64,000 nucleotides of DNA from Paenibacillus sp. JDR-2 (lineage in GTDB: Bacteria > Bacillota > Bacilli > Paenibacillales > Paenibacillaceae), in the NCBI RefSeq assembly GCF_000023585.1, contig NC_012914.1:458001-522000 (forward strand), read 5' to 3'. The stretch's first letter is position 1. The number at the start of each line of letters is the position of its first letter. A model generated the notes under the pieces. The model did not search any database. It had not been told where the DNA came from and saw nothing but the letters and a program-made list of their open reading frames with translations. The translations under genes were made by a program, and so were the position numbers. Positions 52,913-61,804 of this stretch are shown here, piece by piece.

Positions 52913-53791
52913 ATGCCGCTTACAGGCAAACGCGGAATCAGGACTACTGATATTGTTTTGACGCTCGTTATGCTGCTTATTACCCTGCTGTGTCTGCTCC
53001 CGCTTGTCAATGTCGTTTCGTTGTCTTTCAGCGGCAAGTCGGCGGCAGCATCGGGTGCAGTCACCTTGTTCCCTAAGGATTTCACTTTTTATTCCTATGA
53101 GTATATGTTTAAGGACAGCCGGTTTTTCGACGCCTTTGGCGTATCGGTTAAGCGGGTGCTGCTTGGCGGGGCCATTAATTTCGTGTTAACCATTATGATG
53201 GCCTATCCGCTTGCGAAGGAACGGCAAGAATTCCGGGGTAGAGACATCTACATGTGGGTTATCGTGTTTACGATGATGTTCACGGGCGGGTTAATCCCTT
53301 GGTACATGGTCGTAAAGAGCCTTCATTTGACGGATACGATCTGGGCGCTTGTGCTTCCGACGGCGGTTCCTATCTTCAACGTCATATTGCTGATGAATTT
53401 CTTCCGGGGCATGCCGAAGGAAATTAACGAATCGGCCAAAATGGACGGTGCGGGACCGTGGCGCACGCTTATTACCATCGCGGTGCCGCTTGCTATGCCG
53501 GCTATCGCTACGGTTACCTTATTTAGTATCGTTAGCCACTGGAACGCATTTTTCGACGGCTTGATTCTAATGAACAAACAGCATAACATCCCCCTGCAAA
53601 CTTATATTCAACAGCTGGTAGTTGCGCCGTCCATCACGTCTTCCACGAGGCCGGAGGATTTGATCAACTTCTCCCAGCGGACGTTTAACGCCGCGAAAAT
53701 CGTCGTAACGATGCTGCCGATCTTAATCATCTATCCCTTCCTGCAGCGTTATTTCGTTCACGGTATTACCCTTGGCTCCGTAAAGGAATAG
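52913..53791 (+). CDS. Sugar ABC importer permease (YtcP type)
   Basis: A 292-residue permease with six helices, the conserved NVVSLSFSGKSAAASGAVTL near the start, FTMMFTGGLIPWYMVVKSLH and EAA loop NESAKMDGAGPWRTLITIAVPL. ATG 52913 follows GGAGAAGGGAAG; the frame upstream lies in the previous gene. It forms the channel with the LplB-type partner. Confidence 0.9.
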   Translation: MPLTGKRGIRTTDIVLTLVMLLITLLCLLPLVNVVSLSFSGKSAAASGAVTLFPKDFTFYSYEYMFKDSRFFDAFGVSVKRVLLGGAINFVLTIMMAYPLAKERQEFRGRDIYMWVIVFTMMFTGGLIPWYMVVKSLHLTDTIWALVLPTAVPIFNVILLMNFFRGMPKEINESAKMDGAGPWRTLITIAVPLAMPAIATVTLFSIVSHWNAFFDGLILMNKQHNIPLQTYIQQLVVAPSITSSTRPEDLINFSQRTFNAAKIVVTMLPILIIYPFLQRYFVHGITLGSVKE

Positions 53792-53814
53792 CTTTCATAT
53801 AGAGGAGATGCAGC

Positions 53815-54687
53815 ATGCAAATTAACAATCCGATATTGCCCGGGTTCTGGGCAGACCCCTTTATCCTGCGCGACGGCGAAGATTACTATTTATACCCGAC
53901 GAAGGACAGCGCCGGCTGGATGTACGAGAAGTTTCACGTGTTCCACAGCAAGGATCTCGTTAACTGGGATGGACCGTACTTGGCGCTCGACTTAAACGAT
54001 GTCAGTTGGGCTGATAAGCAGGCTTGGGCTCCCGGCATCGCCAAATACAAAGGGAAATATTATATGTATTTCTCTGCTGAGGCGCAGATTGGCGTTGCAG
54101 TCTCCGATTCGCCGCTAGGACCGTTCAAGGATATGCTGGATCGTCCGCTGATTACGCGCAATCAGTATCATTGCCAATCTATCGATGCCGATCTATTCGT
54201 CGACGACGACGGGCAGCCGTATCTGCTGTGGGGACAAGGCAAGTGCTGGATTGTACCGATGGAGGAGGATATGACGACGTTCAAATCCGAGCCCGTGCAA
54301 CTGTCCGTGCAAATCCATAACAGCAAGGGCAGTGATGCCGCAGCCGGCGACATCGCGGTATATAATGAAGGGCCGCATATGCAAAAGCGCGATGGCCGCT
54401 ATTGGCTCACGTGGAGCAACTATGATACGCGCGATCCAAGATACCAGATTGCTTATGCCTTCAGCGATCATATTCTTGGTCCTTACGAGGTACCGGAGAA
54501 TAACAGGATGACCTTGGAATCCGTAAGCGCGGTGGGTACAGGACATGCTTCTCTTACTGAATTCGAAAATGAATGGTACCTGATCTACCATCGGCTTGCC
54601 GAACCGGAAACGAGCGTGCTCCGTGAAACCTGTATCGGGTTGGTACGCTTTAAGGACGGTCAGCCTTACGTAGACGTGGACGAATAA
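53815..54687 (+). CDS. Glycoside hydrolase family 43 enzyme
   Basis: A 290-residue five-bladed propeller enzyme without signal peptide, so it acts on imported oligosaccharides. The three expected acids are visible: D14 in GFWADPFILRDGEDYYLY (base), D124 in SIDADLFVDDDGQPYLLWG (pKa modulator) and E185 in YNEGPHMQKRDGRYWLTWS (acid). GH43 enzymes remove arabinose or xylose from hemicellulose fragments. GAGGAG lies about eight bases before the ATG. Last gene of the operon; it makes the transported substrate likely to be an arabino- or xylo-oligosaccharide. Confidence 0.88.
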   Translation: MQINNPILPGFWADPFILRDGEDYYLYPTKDSAGWMYEKFHVFHSKDLVNWDGPYLALDLNDVSWADKQAWAPGIAKYKGKYYMYFSAEAQIGVAVSDSPLGPFKDMLDRPLITRNQYHCQSIDADLFVDDDGQPYLLWGQGKCWIVPMEEDMTTFKSEPVQLSVQIHNSKGSDAAAGDIAVYNEGPHMQKRDGRYWLTWSNYDTRDPRYQIAYAFSDHILGPYEVPENNRMTLESVSAVGTGHASLTEFENEWYLIYHRLAEPETSVLRETCIGLVRFKDGQPYVDVDE

Positions 54688-54701
54688 AATAATAATGATC
54701 G

Positions 54702-54740
54702 GAGGGACTGTTCCAAATAAGGGACAGTCCCTCATTTTTT
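54702..54740 (+). terminator. Terminator of the sugar-uptake operon
   Basis: GAGGGACTGT (54702-54711) pairs perfectly with ACAGTCCCTC (54724-54733), followed by six T. Confidence 0.92.
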
Positions 54741-54879
54741 GACTTCTGGATTTGGGTCGAGATTTGGGATTAAGAGGCCTTGCATCCACAAGTCGTGCAT
54801 TGACGATCGGGGCATTGCATAGTACATTGGACTGAACTAACAAATAGATAGTGCGAGAGATAGAGAGGAGAGGGCTATA

Positions 54880-55350
54880 TTGTCGGCAACGGCTGTAAAA
54901 GAAATATCCCCGCTAGTAGCGGCGCTTGAACTGAAGCCTCATGTGGAGGGCGGCTGGTACAAGGAGATTTGGAAGGCGAATTTTGAAATTCCGCAGGCGG
55001 TATTGGGCGAACCGTATTCCGGACCGCGCTTTGCGGCATCTTCGATTTATTTCCTGCTTCATCCAGGCGAGTTCTCGGATTGGCATACGGTCCATTCGGA
55101 TGAACTGTGGTTGTGGCATTCCGGCAGCCCGCTTATGCTGACTCTGGGCGGCACGGGTGAGAACCCTGAAGTGCGCAAAGAAATTATTGTTGGAGGCGAC
55201 GTTGCGAATGGCCAGCATCCGCAGGCGCTTGTTCCTGCAACCGAATGGCAAATGGCGCGTCCGCTTGGCGATGAGCCGGTTCTGGTGTCCTGCATCGTAG
55301 CTCCGGGCTTCCATTATGATGACTTCAAGCTGATCGAACGTAAATTTTAA
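54880..55350 (+). CDS. DUF985 cupin protein
   Basis: A 156-residue protein of the cupin_5/DUF985 family: LKPHVEGGWYKEIWKANFEI, SSIYFLLHPGEFSDWHTVHS, DELWLWHSGSPLMLTL and VSCIVAPGFHYDDFKLI cover the complete domain. The biochemical role of the family is unclear. The start is TTG 54880, nine bases after AGGAG. It ends in a TAATG overlap with the transporter gene, so the two are translated together. Confidence 0.85.
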   Translation: MSATAVKEISPLVAALELKPHVEGGWYKEIWKANFEIPQAVLGEPYSGPRFAASSIYFLLHPGEFSDWHTVHSDELWLWHSGSPLMLTLGGTGENPEVRKEIIVGGDVANGQHPQALVPATEWQMARPLGDEPVLVSCIVAPGFHYDDFKLIERKF

Positions 55351-56561
55351 TGAAACCGGCAGAAAAGCTCTGGACGAAAAATTTCATTCTGCTGGCGTGC
55401 TCTAACTTATTCTTATTCTTCGGTCTTGAAATGCTGCTTCCAACCCTTCCGCTCTTCGCGGATGAGAAAGGGGGTAGCGGCTCGCAGATCGGCATGATGC
55501 TGGGCATATTCACTTTCTCCGCGGTTGTCTCGCGTCTCCTCATTGGCATCGGGCTGAAGCATTTCGGCAAGCGCAAATTGCTCTTGATCGGCGTAACGAT
55601 CTGCCTTATTGGCATGGCGTGTTATTATGCGGCCGACTCCATTTCGGCGCTGCTTGCGCTCCGCGTTGTTCATGGATTTGGCTTCGGTATTGCCACGGCA
55701 CTATACGGCACGCTAGTATCCGATGCGATTCCCGCTGAGCGGCGGGGAGAGGGGATGGGGTATTTCGCAATGGGTAATGCCGTATCCTTCTCGATCGGGC
55801 CGATGCTTGGCTTATGGCTTCTGGATCAGTACGACTATGCCGGCTTGTTCGGAGCCGGAGTGGTCTTCCTCGCGATTACATTGGTGCTGACCTTGCTGGT
55901 TCGGCAAAAAAGCGCTCAGTCCGTCGAGATTGCCGCGGCTGAAGCGGCGGCAGCAGCGGAGCTTCATGCGGCAGGGGTGAAGCCTTCGCCGTGGGCTGAA
56001 GTTATTGAGCCTAAGGTGCTTGTACCTTCGATGCTGGGCTCGCTGGTCGGCTTTGCTTTTGGCGGCATGCTCAGCTTCGTAACGCTGTTCACCAAGGACA
56101 TCGGCATAACGCAGACCGGCTACTTCTTCTTGGTTGTAGCGATCAGCGAGGTGCTGATCCGGTTTATAAGCGGTCCGTTGTTCGACCGGAAGGGACCGTT
56201 CTGGGTATTGTTCCCCACGGCGATCCTTTGTATGATCGGCTGCGTATTGCTCTATTACACCGATTCCATGGCTATGCTGCTGCTCGCCGGCGTATTCTAC
56301 GGCGCGGGCTTTGGCGCGATGTTCCCGGCCTTGCAGGCATGGGTCATCAACCTCGTGCAGCCGGAACGCCGCGGTGTCGCAACCGCGACGTATTACAACT
56401 TCTTCGACATCGGAATCGGGCTGGGCTCGATTCTGCTCGGGGTAGTGGTTACCGCGACAAGCTACACGACAATGTTCCTGCTGTCGGGTATCCTATATGT
56501 TATTTATCTAGCTGTGTACTTCATCTACCTGAGCCGCCAGCGCGCGCGGGCTCAAGGGTAA
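55350..56561 (+). CDS. MFS transporter
   Basis: A 403-residue twelve-helix exporter-type major facilitator protein. LNLFL-like first helix NLFLFFGLEMLLPTLPLFAD, motif A-like loop GIGLKHFGKRKLLLIGV and ERRGEGMGYFAMGNAVSFSI GPMLG (helix 5 motif of drug:H+ antiporters) are visible. Its ATG overlaps the cupin stop by one base. Substrate unknown. Strong terminator follows. Confidence 0.85.
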   Translation: MKPAEKLWTKNFILLACSNLFLFFGLEMLLPTLPLFADEKGGSGSQIGMMLGIFTFSAVVSRLLIGIGLKHFGKRKLLLIGVTICLIGMACYYAADSISALLALRVVHGFGFGIATALYGTLVSDAIPAERRGEGMGYFAMGNAVSFSIGPMLGLWLLDQYDYAGLFGAGVVFLAITLVLTLLVRQKSAQSVEIAAAEAAAAAELHAAGVKPSPWAEVIEPKVLVPSMLGSLVGFAFGGMLSFVTLFTKDIGITQTGYFFLVVAISEVLIRFISGPLFDRKGPFWVLFPTAILCMIGCVLLYYTDSMAMLLLAGVFYGAGFGAMFPALQAWVINLVQPERRGVATATYYNFFDIGIGLGSILLGVVVTATSYTTMFLLSGILYVIYLAVYFIYLSRQRARAQG

Positions 56562-56568
56562 CTTGGAA

Positions 56569-56597
56569 AGAGCGGTGCCTGGGGCACCGCTCTTTTT
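56569..56597 (+). terminator. Terminator of the cupin/MFS operon
   Basis: AGAGCGGTGCC pairs perfectly with GGCACCGCTCT around TGG, then a T-run. Confidence 0.93.
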
Positions 56598-56655
56598 GTT
56601 GTGGGTCTTGTCTCGCTTCGACCTCCACTTCGACCTCGTTCTTACTGATTTACGA

Positions 56656-57620
56656 TGCACGAAGTGCAGCATATGGGGCAGGAATGGTGGGAGGGAGAGA
56701 TATGCTGCACGAAGTGCAATATAACGGGCGAGAATATAGTGTGCTTGGGAGATATGCTGCACGGAATGCAGTATAATGCGCGAAAACAGCCCGTATTGGA
56801 CACTTTAGCCCGAATAACCTGCATTCCGTGCAGGATAAGACCAGCTGCTTGGCTCAAATGCTCCAATATGCTGTATTTCGTGCAACGTAGGCGGACGGCG
56901 GTACTTAGAGCTAACTAGTTAGTCGGTCAATCTGTACGCGGGATTCTCTACAAGGTAAGAACCGAGGAGCATACATTGCACGAAGTGCAGCATATGGGGT
57001 AGGAATGGTGGGAGGGGAGTGCTATGCTGCACGAAGTGCAATATAGCGGGCGATAATAGAGGCTGCTCGAGAGATATACTGCACGGAATGCAGTATAACG
57101 GGCGAAAACAGCCCGTATTGGATACTTTAGCCCGAATATCCTGCAATCCGTGCAGGATAAGAGCAGCTGCTTGGCTCAAATGCTCCAATATGCTGTATTT
57201 CGTGCAACGTAGGCGGACGGCGGTACTTAGAGCTAACTAGTTAGTCGGTCAATCTGTACGCGGGATTCTCTACAAGGTAAGAACCGAGGAGCATACATTG
57301 CACGGAGTGCAGCAAATGGGGCAGGAATAATCGAGGGGGGAGCGTTATGCTGCACGAAGTGCAGTATAACGGGCGATAATAGAGGTTGCTCGAGAGATAT
57401 GTTGTACGGAATGCAGTATATTGCACGTAATGAGCCCGTATCGGCTGCTTATGTCCGAATATCCTGCATTCCGTGCAGGATAAGACCAGCTACTGGGCTC
57501 ACATGCTCCATATACTGCATATCGTGCAACGTAGGCGGACATCGGCACTTAAAGCCAGCTACTGGGCTCAAATGCTCCATATACTGCATATCGTGCAACG
57601 TAGGCGGAGACGGTACTTAA
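56656..57620 (-). repeat. Repeat cluster C: nearly three tandem 321-bp units of the palindromic family
   Basis: Units begin at 56656, 56977 and 57299, each with TGCACGAAGTGCA or TGCACGGAGTGCA. Each unit carries about five TGCA-N5-TGCA sites, a CCTGCA/TGCAGG hairpin flanked by AGCCCGAAT, and a block whose complement is AAGTACCGCCGTCCGCCTAC, also present in array A units. Copies 1 and 2 are almost identical over their last 150 bases. An extra 70-bp half unit closes the array (57516 to 57586). No gene is associated; 57621-57743 holds nothing I can identify. Confidence 0.9.
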
Positions 57621-57743
57621 CGCGGACTTGTCGAGCCAAGCTGCCTACTAAGTTCGCGTAACGCGCGCGCATCCCGAAGCGCGGGGCCATCGAGGCACCA
57701 TGCGGCGCTTGATCACACGCCGGCGTTCAAGCGAAGCAAGACA

Positions 57744-57770
57744 AGGGCTGTTCCCGGCGGGAACAGCCCT
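57744..57770 (-). terminator. Terminator of the LysM 5'-nucleotidase gene
   Basis: AGGGCTGTTCCC and its complement around a three-base loop; the tail on the minus strand, TGTCTTGCTT, is only moderately U-rich. Confidence 0.75.
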
Positions 57771-57784
57771 GATTGCTCTGCCGC

Positions 57785-59593
57785 TTAAGCAGCAGGCAGC
57801 TTGATTTTTTGACCCGGGTAGATGAGATTCGGGTTCTTGATATGATTCAGGTCGCGAAGCTTCTGCCAAGTGGTGTTGTTCTTCTTGGCGATCGCCCAGA
57901 GCGTGTCGCCTTGCTTCACTACATATACAGCTGGCTTTGCCGGCTCCGGTTTGGGTTCTGGCTTCGGTTCTGGCTTCGGCTCCGGTTTGGGCTCGGGTTT
58001 CGGTTCCGGTTTAGGCTCAGGCTGTGGCTGTGCAACAACAGGAGTTGCTGCCGCGGTGATGCGGCCTTCCACCTTCGAATTGGCGGTGCCAAGCTTAGTG
58101 ATGTAAGCGATCAGCGCTTCATCCAGCGAACCGTACATGCCGGCTTGCGGGTATGGGGTGAACATTGTATATTCATCGCCGCCGGCAGCCATGAAGTCGT
58201 TTGTTGCCAGCAGATAATCGGCTTTCTCGTTTAATGGCTTGCCCTTAACGGTAACGGAGTGGACGCGTTGGCCTTTAGGCTTGGCTACGTCAATCTTGAA
58301 GGTGATACCGGATACTTGAGGGAAGCCGCCTTTTGAATTCGGGTAATCGGATACGCCGGTCTCGAGAGCCGCTTTAATGTCGGCGCCTTTGACCTTCAGC
58401 GATACGATCTGATTGCCGAACGGAAGGACGGTGATAATCTCGCCTTTTGTAATGGTGCCTTCGTCAATAGAAGCGCGGATGCCGCCGCCGTTGGTGATGG
58501 CAACATCGGCTCCGGCTGCATCGCGGATCGCGTCAGCGACCAGGTTCCCAAGGTTTGTCTCGCTGGTGCGGACCTGCTCGCGTTCGCCGTTCAGCTTCAC
58601 GCTGGCCGTGCCCACTTCTTCAGCCAGAATGGTCTCTTGGCTCTTCTGGATAGAGGCAACCATATCCGCGATCTCGGCGTTAGGCGCGATGCTCGCTGCG
58701 GTATCTTTGTTCTCGAGCTTCGCTTCCTTCTTCACGACTTTGCCGCCGTCTACCCACAGATCCACGACGCCAAGGTACTTCGTGTATTCGCCCGCGCTTG
58801 CGATCAGCGTGTTATGGCCGGCGGTAAGACCATGCTCCAGCACGGTGTGGCTATGCCCGTCGATAAAGACGTCGATGCCGTCTACGGCTTTGACGATTTT
58901 GAGGCTTGTATCGACGCTGGAGGCGTCCTGGCCGATGTGGCCTACCGCAACGATGACGTCGGTCTTGTCTTTTAGCTCATCCACAATAGCTTGAGCTTCT
59001 TTGGTTGGATCGGCGAAGGTCAAGCCTTCTACATTTTTAGGATGCGTCTTATAAGCGGTCTCCGGCGTTGTCAGGCCAAAAATCCCGATCTTCACGCCAT
59101 CCACTTCCTTAATAATATAAGGCTTGAATAAGGACGTATTGTCTTTAGCGACCTTAACGTTAGCGCTGAGAACCGGGAACTTCATCATCTGTTCAAGCTC
59201 AAGCAGCCGCTTGTAGCCATAGTTGAAGTCATGATTGCCCGGAACAAACGCGTCATAGCCCATCTTGTTCATCACCTGCACAACACTCTCGCCGTTCACC
59301 AGCGTGGCGAAGGTCGTCCCGTGCGTAGCGTCGCCCGCATCAAGCAGCAGGCTTTCCGGATTGGCTTTGCGGTAGCTGTCGATAATGCCGGCAAGCTTGG
59401 CATAACCCATTTCTCCCGAGTTTCCCTCCACGGCGCGCGCATGCATGTCATTGGTGTGCAGAAGCGTGATGTGCTTGGCGGAAGCGGGTACTGCCGTTTC
59501 GTCTGCTGCTGCCACAACGCCGACAGACGCAGCAAAAAGCGATGCGGCAAGCATCCCCGCTGCCCACTTCATTTTTCTAAGCTTGATTAGCAT
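57785..59593 (-). CDS. Secreted 5'-nucleotidase (UshA type) with PEPK linker and LysM domain
   Basis: A 602-residue exported enzyme. The signal peptide ends near residue 30 ([10 protein letters not shown]). The calcineurin-like metal site follows in order: [61 protein letters not shown]. The C-terminal nucleotidase domain has [20 protein letters not shown]. Then come about seven PEPK repeats and one LysM domain ([20 protein letters not shown] and YPGQKIKLP), which binds peptidoglycan. It should release nucleosides from extracellular nucleotides at the wall. GGAGGG precedes the ATG. Divergent from deoR-deoC, which handle deoxyribose from nucleosides. Confidence 0.92.
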   Translation of the reverse strand: MLIKLRKMKWAAGMLAASLFAASVGVVAAADETAVPASAKHITLLHTNDMHARAVEGNSGEMGYAKLAGIIDSYRKANPESLLLDAGDATHGTTFATLVNGESVVQVMNKMGYDAFVPGNHDFNYGYKRLLELEQMMKFPVLSANVKVAKDNTSLFKPYIIKEVDGVKIGIFGLTTPETAYKTHPKNVEGLTFADPTKEAQAIVDELKDKTDVIVAVGHIGQDASSVDTSLKIVKAVDGIDVFIDGHSHTVLEHGLTAGHNTLIASAGEYTKYLGVVDLWVDGGKVVKKEAKLENKDTAASIAPNAEIADMVASIQKSQETILAEEVGTASVKLNGEREQVRTSETNLGNLVADAIRDAAGADVAITNGGGIRASIDEGTITKGEIITVLPFGNQIVSLKVKGADIKAALETGVSDYPNSKGGFPQVSGITFKIDVAKPKGQRVHSVTVKGKPLNEKADYLLATNDFMAAGGDEYTMFTPYPQAGMYGSLDEALIAYITKLGTANSKVEGRITAAATPVVAQPQPEPKPEPKPEPKPEPKPEPKPEPKPEPAKPAVYVVKQGDTLWAIAKKNNTTWQKLRDLNHIKNPNLIYPGQKIKLPAA

Positions 59594-59787
59594 CGTATCC
59601 CTCCACTGTTTATTTTTCTTTTATCGACAGTACGTATTCGGTATTTGGCAGGGATCTCCTTTCAAATTCTTGTAAATTATCTGAAAATTTAGCAAATTGA
59701 GTCGTAAGTCCTTTTTCCATTCGTCCATCTTTCCTAGCTTTCGACAGCGGCATTCCGCCCTCTGTGCACAATAGTTACACTAGTTCC

Positions 59788-59802
59788 TTGAACATATGTC
59801 AA
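59788..59802 (+). promoter_or_regulatory. Candidate DeoR operator
   Basis: TTGAACATATGTCAA is a near-perfect dyad lying between the two divergent genes, 27 bases before the -35 of deoR. A second GAACAT half-site is at 59885-59890 after the start region. Two-site looping is known for SorC/DeoR-type regulators; pattern-based. Confidence 0.42.
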
Positions 59803-59828
59803 AACCTGGCGTTAAATAGGGCCGACTG

Positions 59829-59857
59829 TTGCTCTGACAACTAGGTGCACGTATAAT
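59829..59857 (+). promoter_or_regulatory. Promoter of deoR-deoC
   Basis: TTGCTC (59829-59834), 17-bp spacer, perfect TATAAT (59852-59857). The rest of the 339-base divergent region is AT-rich and holds the leader of the nucleotidase gene. Confidence 0.58.
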
Positions 59858-59932
59858 AGTCCTGAAATATTGTCATATTAATTCGAACATATTCTCATAA
59901 CTTTAAGGCAACTCTGCGAGAGGGGAAGACGG

Positions 59933-60883
59933 ATGGAGGAGCTAAGCGATAAGCGGTTAAAAATGATTGAAGCGGCCCGTATGTATTACGAGCTGGACTA
60001 CAATCAACAGGAGATAGCGAAAAAGCTGGGTGTATCGCGCCCGACGGTTTCGCGTTTTCTGCAGCAGGCGAAGGAAGACGGCATCGTGCAGATTCGCATT
60101 ATGGACCCGGCCTCCGATAACCAGGAACGCGCCCGCATGCTCAAGGAACGCTTTGGCCTGAAGGAAGCAATTGTAGCTTCCGTTCCGAAATACGAGGACG
60201 CCATGGTCAAGAAGGTCATTGGCGAGGCTGCGGCTAATTTTTTGAACGATACGGTACAAGATGGCGATACGATTGCCGTCACTTGGGGAACAACATTATA
60301 TGAAGTAGCCTCTCGTCTGCCGAACAAGCACACGAAGAAGGTAAAGGTTGTGCAGCTGAACGGCGGCGTAAGCCATTCCGAGACGAATACGTATGCGTAT
60401 GAGATTGCGCAGCTGTTCGCGAAGGCGTATCAGACCTCGCCATACTTAATTCCGCTTCCGGCGATTGTGGACCATGCGGTCGTGAAGCATGCGATTGAAG
60501 CGGACAGGCATATCCGCAAAATCCTCGATATGGGCAAGCAGGCTAATATCGCGGTTGTCACGGTAGGGGCGCCGACGGAAGATTCGGTTCTGATCCGCGC
60601 GAATTATTTTTCCGACGAGGATCTGGGCATTATTTTATCGCGCGGCGTTGGCGATATCTGCTCCCGGATTATCGATATTAACGGGCAGCTGTGCAGCGAG
60701 GAGCTGGACCACCGTACAATCGGCATAGACTTGAACGAGCTGAAAAAGAAAGAATGGTCCGTTCTTGTTGCCGGAGGTCCAAGCAAGGTCGAAGCGATAT
60801 ACGGCGCATTAAACGGCCAGTATACGAATACGTTAATAACCGACCAGATTACGGCACAGCATTTGCTGGAGTTCAAAGGATAA
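59933..60883 (+). CDS. deoR: SorC/DeoR-type deoxyribonucleoside repressor
   Basis: A 316-residue regulator of the sugar-binding SorC family. The N-terminal helix-turn-helix is [20 protein letters not shown] then [19 protein letters not shown]. An effector domain follows with [25 protein letters not shown] and [15 protein letters not shown]. This matches B. subtilis DeoR (about 313 residues), which responds to deoxyribose-5-phosphate. GAGGGGAAG precedes the ATG. It lies 28 bases before deoC and is expected to repress itself and deoC. Confidence 0.88.
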   Translation: MEELSDKRLKMIEAARMYYELDYNQQEIAKKLGVSRPTVSRFLQQAKEDGIVQIRIMDPASDNQERARMLKERFGLKEAIVASVPKYEDAMVKKVIGEAAANFLNDTVQDGDTIAVTWGTTLYEVASRLPNKHTKKVKVVQLNGGVSHSETNTYAYEIAQLFAKAYQTSPYLIPLPAIVDHAVVKHAIEADRHIRKILDMGKQANIAVVTVGAPTEDSVLIRANYFSDEDLGIILSRGVGDICSRIIDINGQLCSEELDHRTIGIDLNELKKKEWSVLVAGGPSKVEAIYGALNGQYTNTLITDQITAQHLLEFKG

Positions 60884-60911
60884 TAGAGTAGATAAATATT
60901 GGAGGATGGGT

Positions 60912-61601
60912 ATGAGTAATCAAAAGAATCTGTCGGCAGGGGAAGTAGCTGCTTACATTGATCATACTGCACTAAAAGCGGAGACTACAAAACAAGAAAT
61001 TATTAAGCTTTGCGAAGAAGCGAAGCAGTATCATTTCGCAACGGTATGCGTAAATCCGGGTTATGTCGCTCTTGCAGCGAAGGAGCTTGCGGGCTCTGGC
61101 GTTGGCATCACGACGGTTGTAGGGTTCCCTCTTGGAGCGACTACGACCTTTGCGAAGGCTGAAGAAGCGAAGGACGCGATTGCAAACGGCGCGACGGAAG
61201 TCGATATGGTAATCAACGTTGGCCTGATCAAGTCCGGCGACTTCGAAGGCGTGAAGAAGGATGTGGAAGGCGTTGCCCAAGCATGCAAAGGGAAAGCCGT
61301 TCTTAAGGTTATCCTGGAGACAGGCCTGCTCACCGACGAAGAGAAGGTGCGTGCCTGCGAGATCTGCAAGGAAGCGGGAGCGGATTTCGTGAAGACGTCG
61401 ACGGGCTTCGGCAAAGGCGGAGCTACGGCGGAAGATATCGCGCTGATGCGCCGTACGGTTGGTCCGGATCTGGGCGTAAAAGCTTCCGGCGGCGTTCGCG
61501 ATCTGGAAACTGCGCTTAAGATGATTGAGGCAGGCGCAAGCCGGATCGGCGCAAGCTCGAGCGTAGCGATTGTGACGGGCGGTCAAGGCGAAGGATACTG
61601 A
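60912..61601 (+). CDS. deoC: Deoxyribose-phosphate aldolase
   Basis: A 229-residue aldolase cleaving deoxyribose-5-phosphate to glyceraldehyde-3-phosphate and acetaldehyde. [16 protein letters not shown] opens the barrel. The Schiff-base lysine is K161 in [15 protein letters not shown], with D98 or D99 region EVDMVINVG and the second lysine in [13 protein letters not shown] 60906 touches GGAGG, so ATG 60912, six bases away, is used. Completes the nucleotidase-nucleoside-deoxyribose theme of this corner. Confidence 0.94.
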   Translation: MSNQKNLSAGEVAAYIDHTALKAETTKQEIIKLCEEAKQYHFATVCVNPGYVALAAKELAGSGVGITTVVGFPLGATTTFAKAEEAKDAIANGATEVDMVINVGLIKSGDFEGVKKDVEGVAQACKGKAVLKVILETGLLTDEEKVRACEICKEAGADFVKTSTGFGKGGATAEDIALMRRTVGPDLGVKASGGVRDLETALKMIEAGASRIGASSSVAIVTGGQGEGY

Positions 61602-61614
61602 TAGCTTTATGTTG

Positions 61615-61644
61615 GAAGGGACGACCGATTGCGGTCGTCCCTTC
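61615..61644 (+). terminator. Terminator of deoC
   Basis: GAAGGGACGACC pairs perfectly with GGTCGTCCCTTC around GATTGC; short T content after it. Confidence 0.85.
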
Positions 61645-61697
61645 ATTTGGGATTGACCCTTTGCGGAAGAGCAGGGTATCATGAAGATGGTCGAATG

Positions 61698-61723
61698 ACC
61701 GGCTCGTTGAGCTGGTTTTTTTT
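61698..61723 (+). terminator. Second terminator-like hairpin before the SulP gene
   Basis: ACCGGCTC pairs with GAGCTGGT (one wobble) around GTT, then nine T. It is 80 bases before the next start codon, so it may back up the deoC terminator or act as a leader attenuator. Confidence 0.75.
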
Positions 61724-61804
61724 GCTTTTCATTGGGTTTCGAGGATGAGGTGCCGGACCGGGATGGCCTGGTCGGACGTTATCATAGATTAGTTGAGGTG
61801 AACC

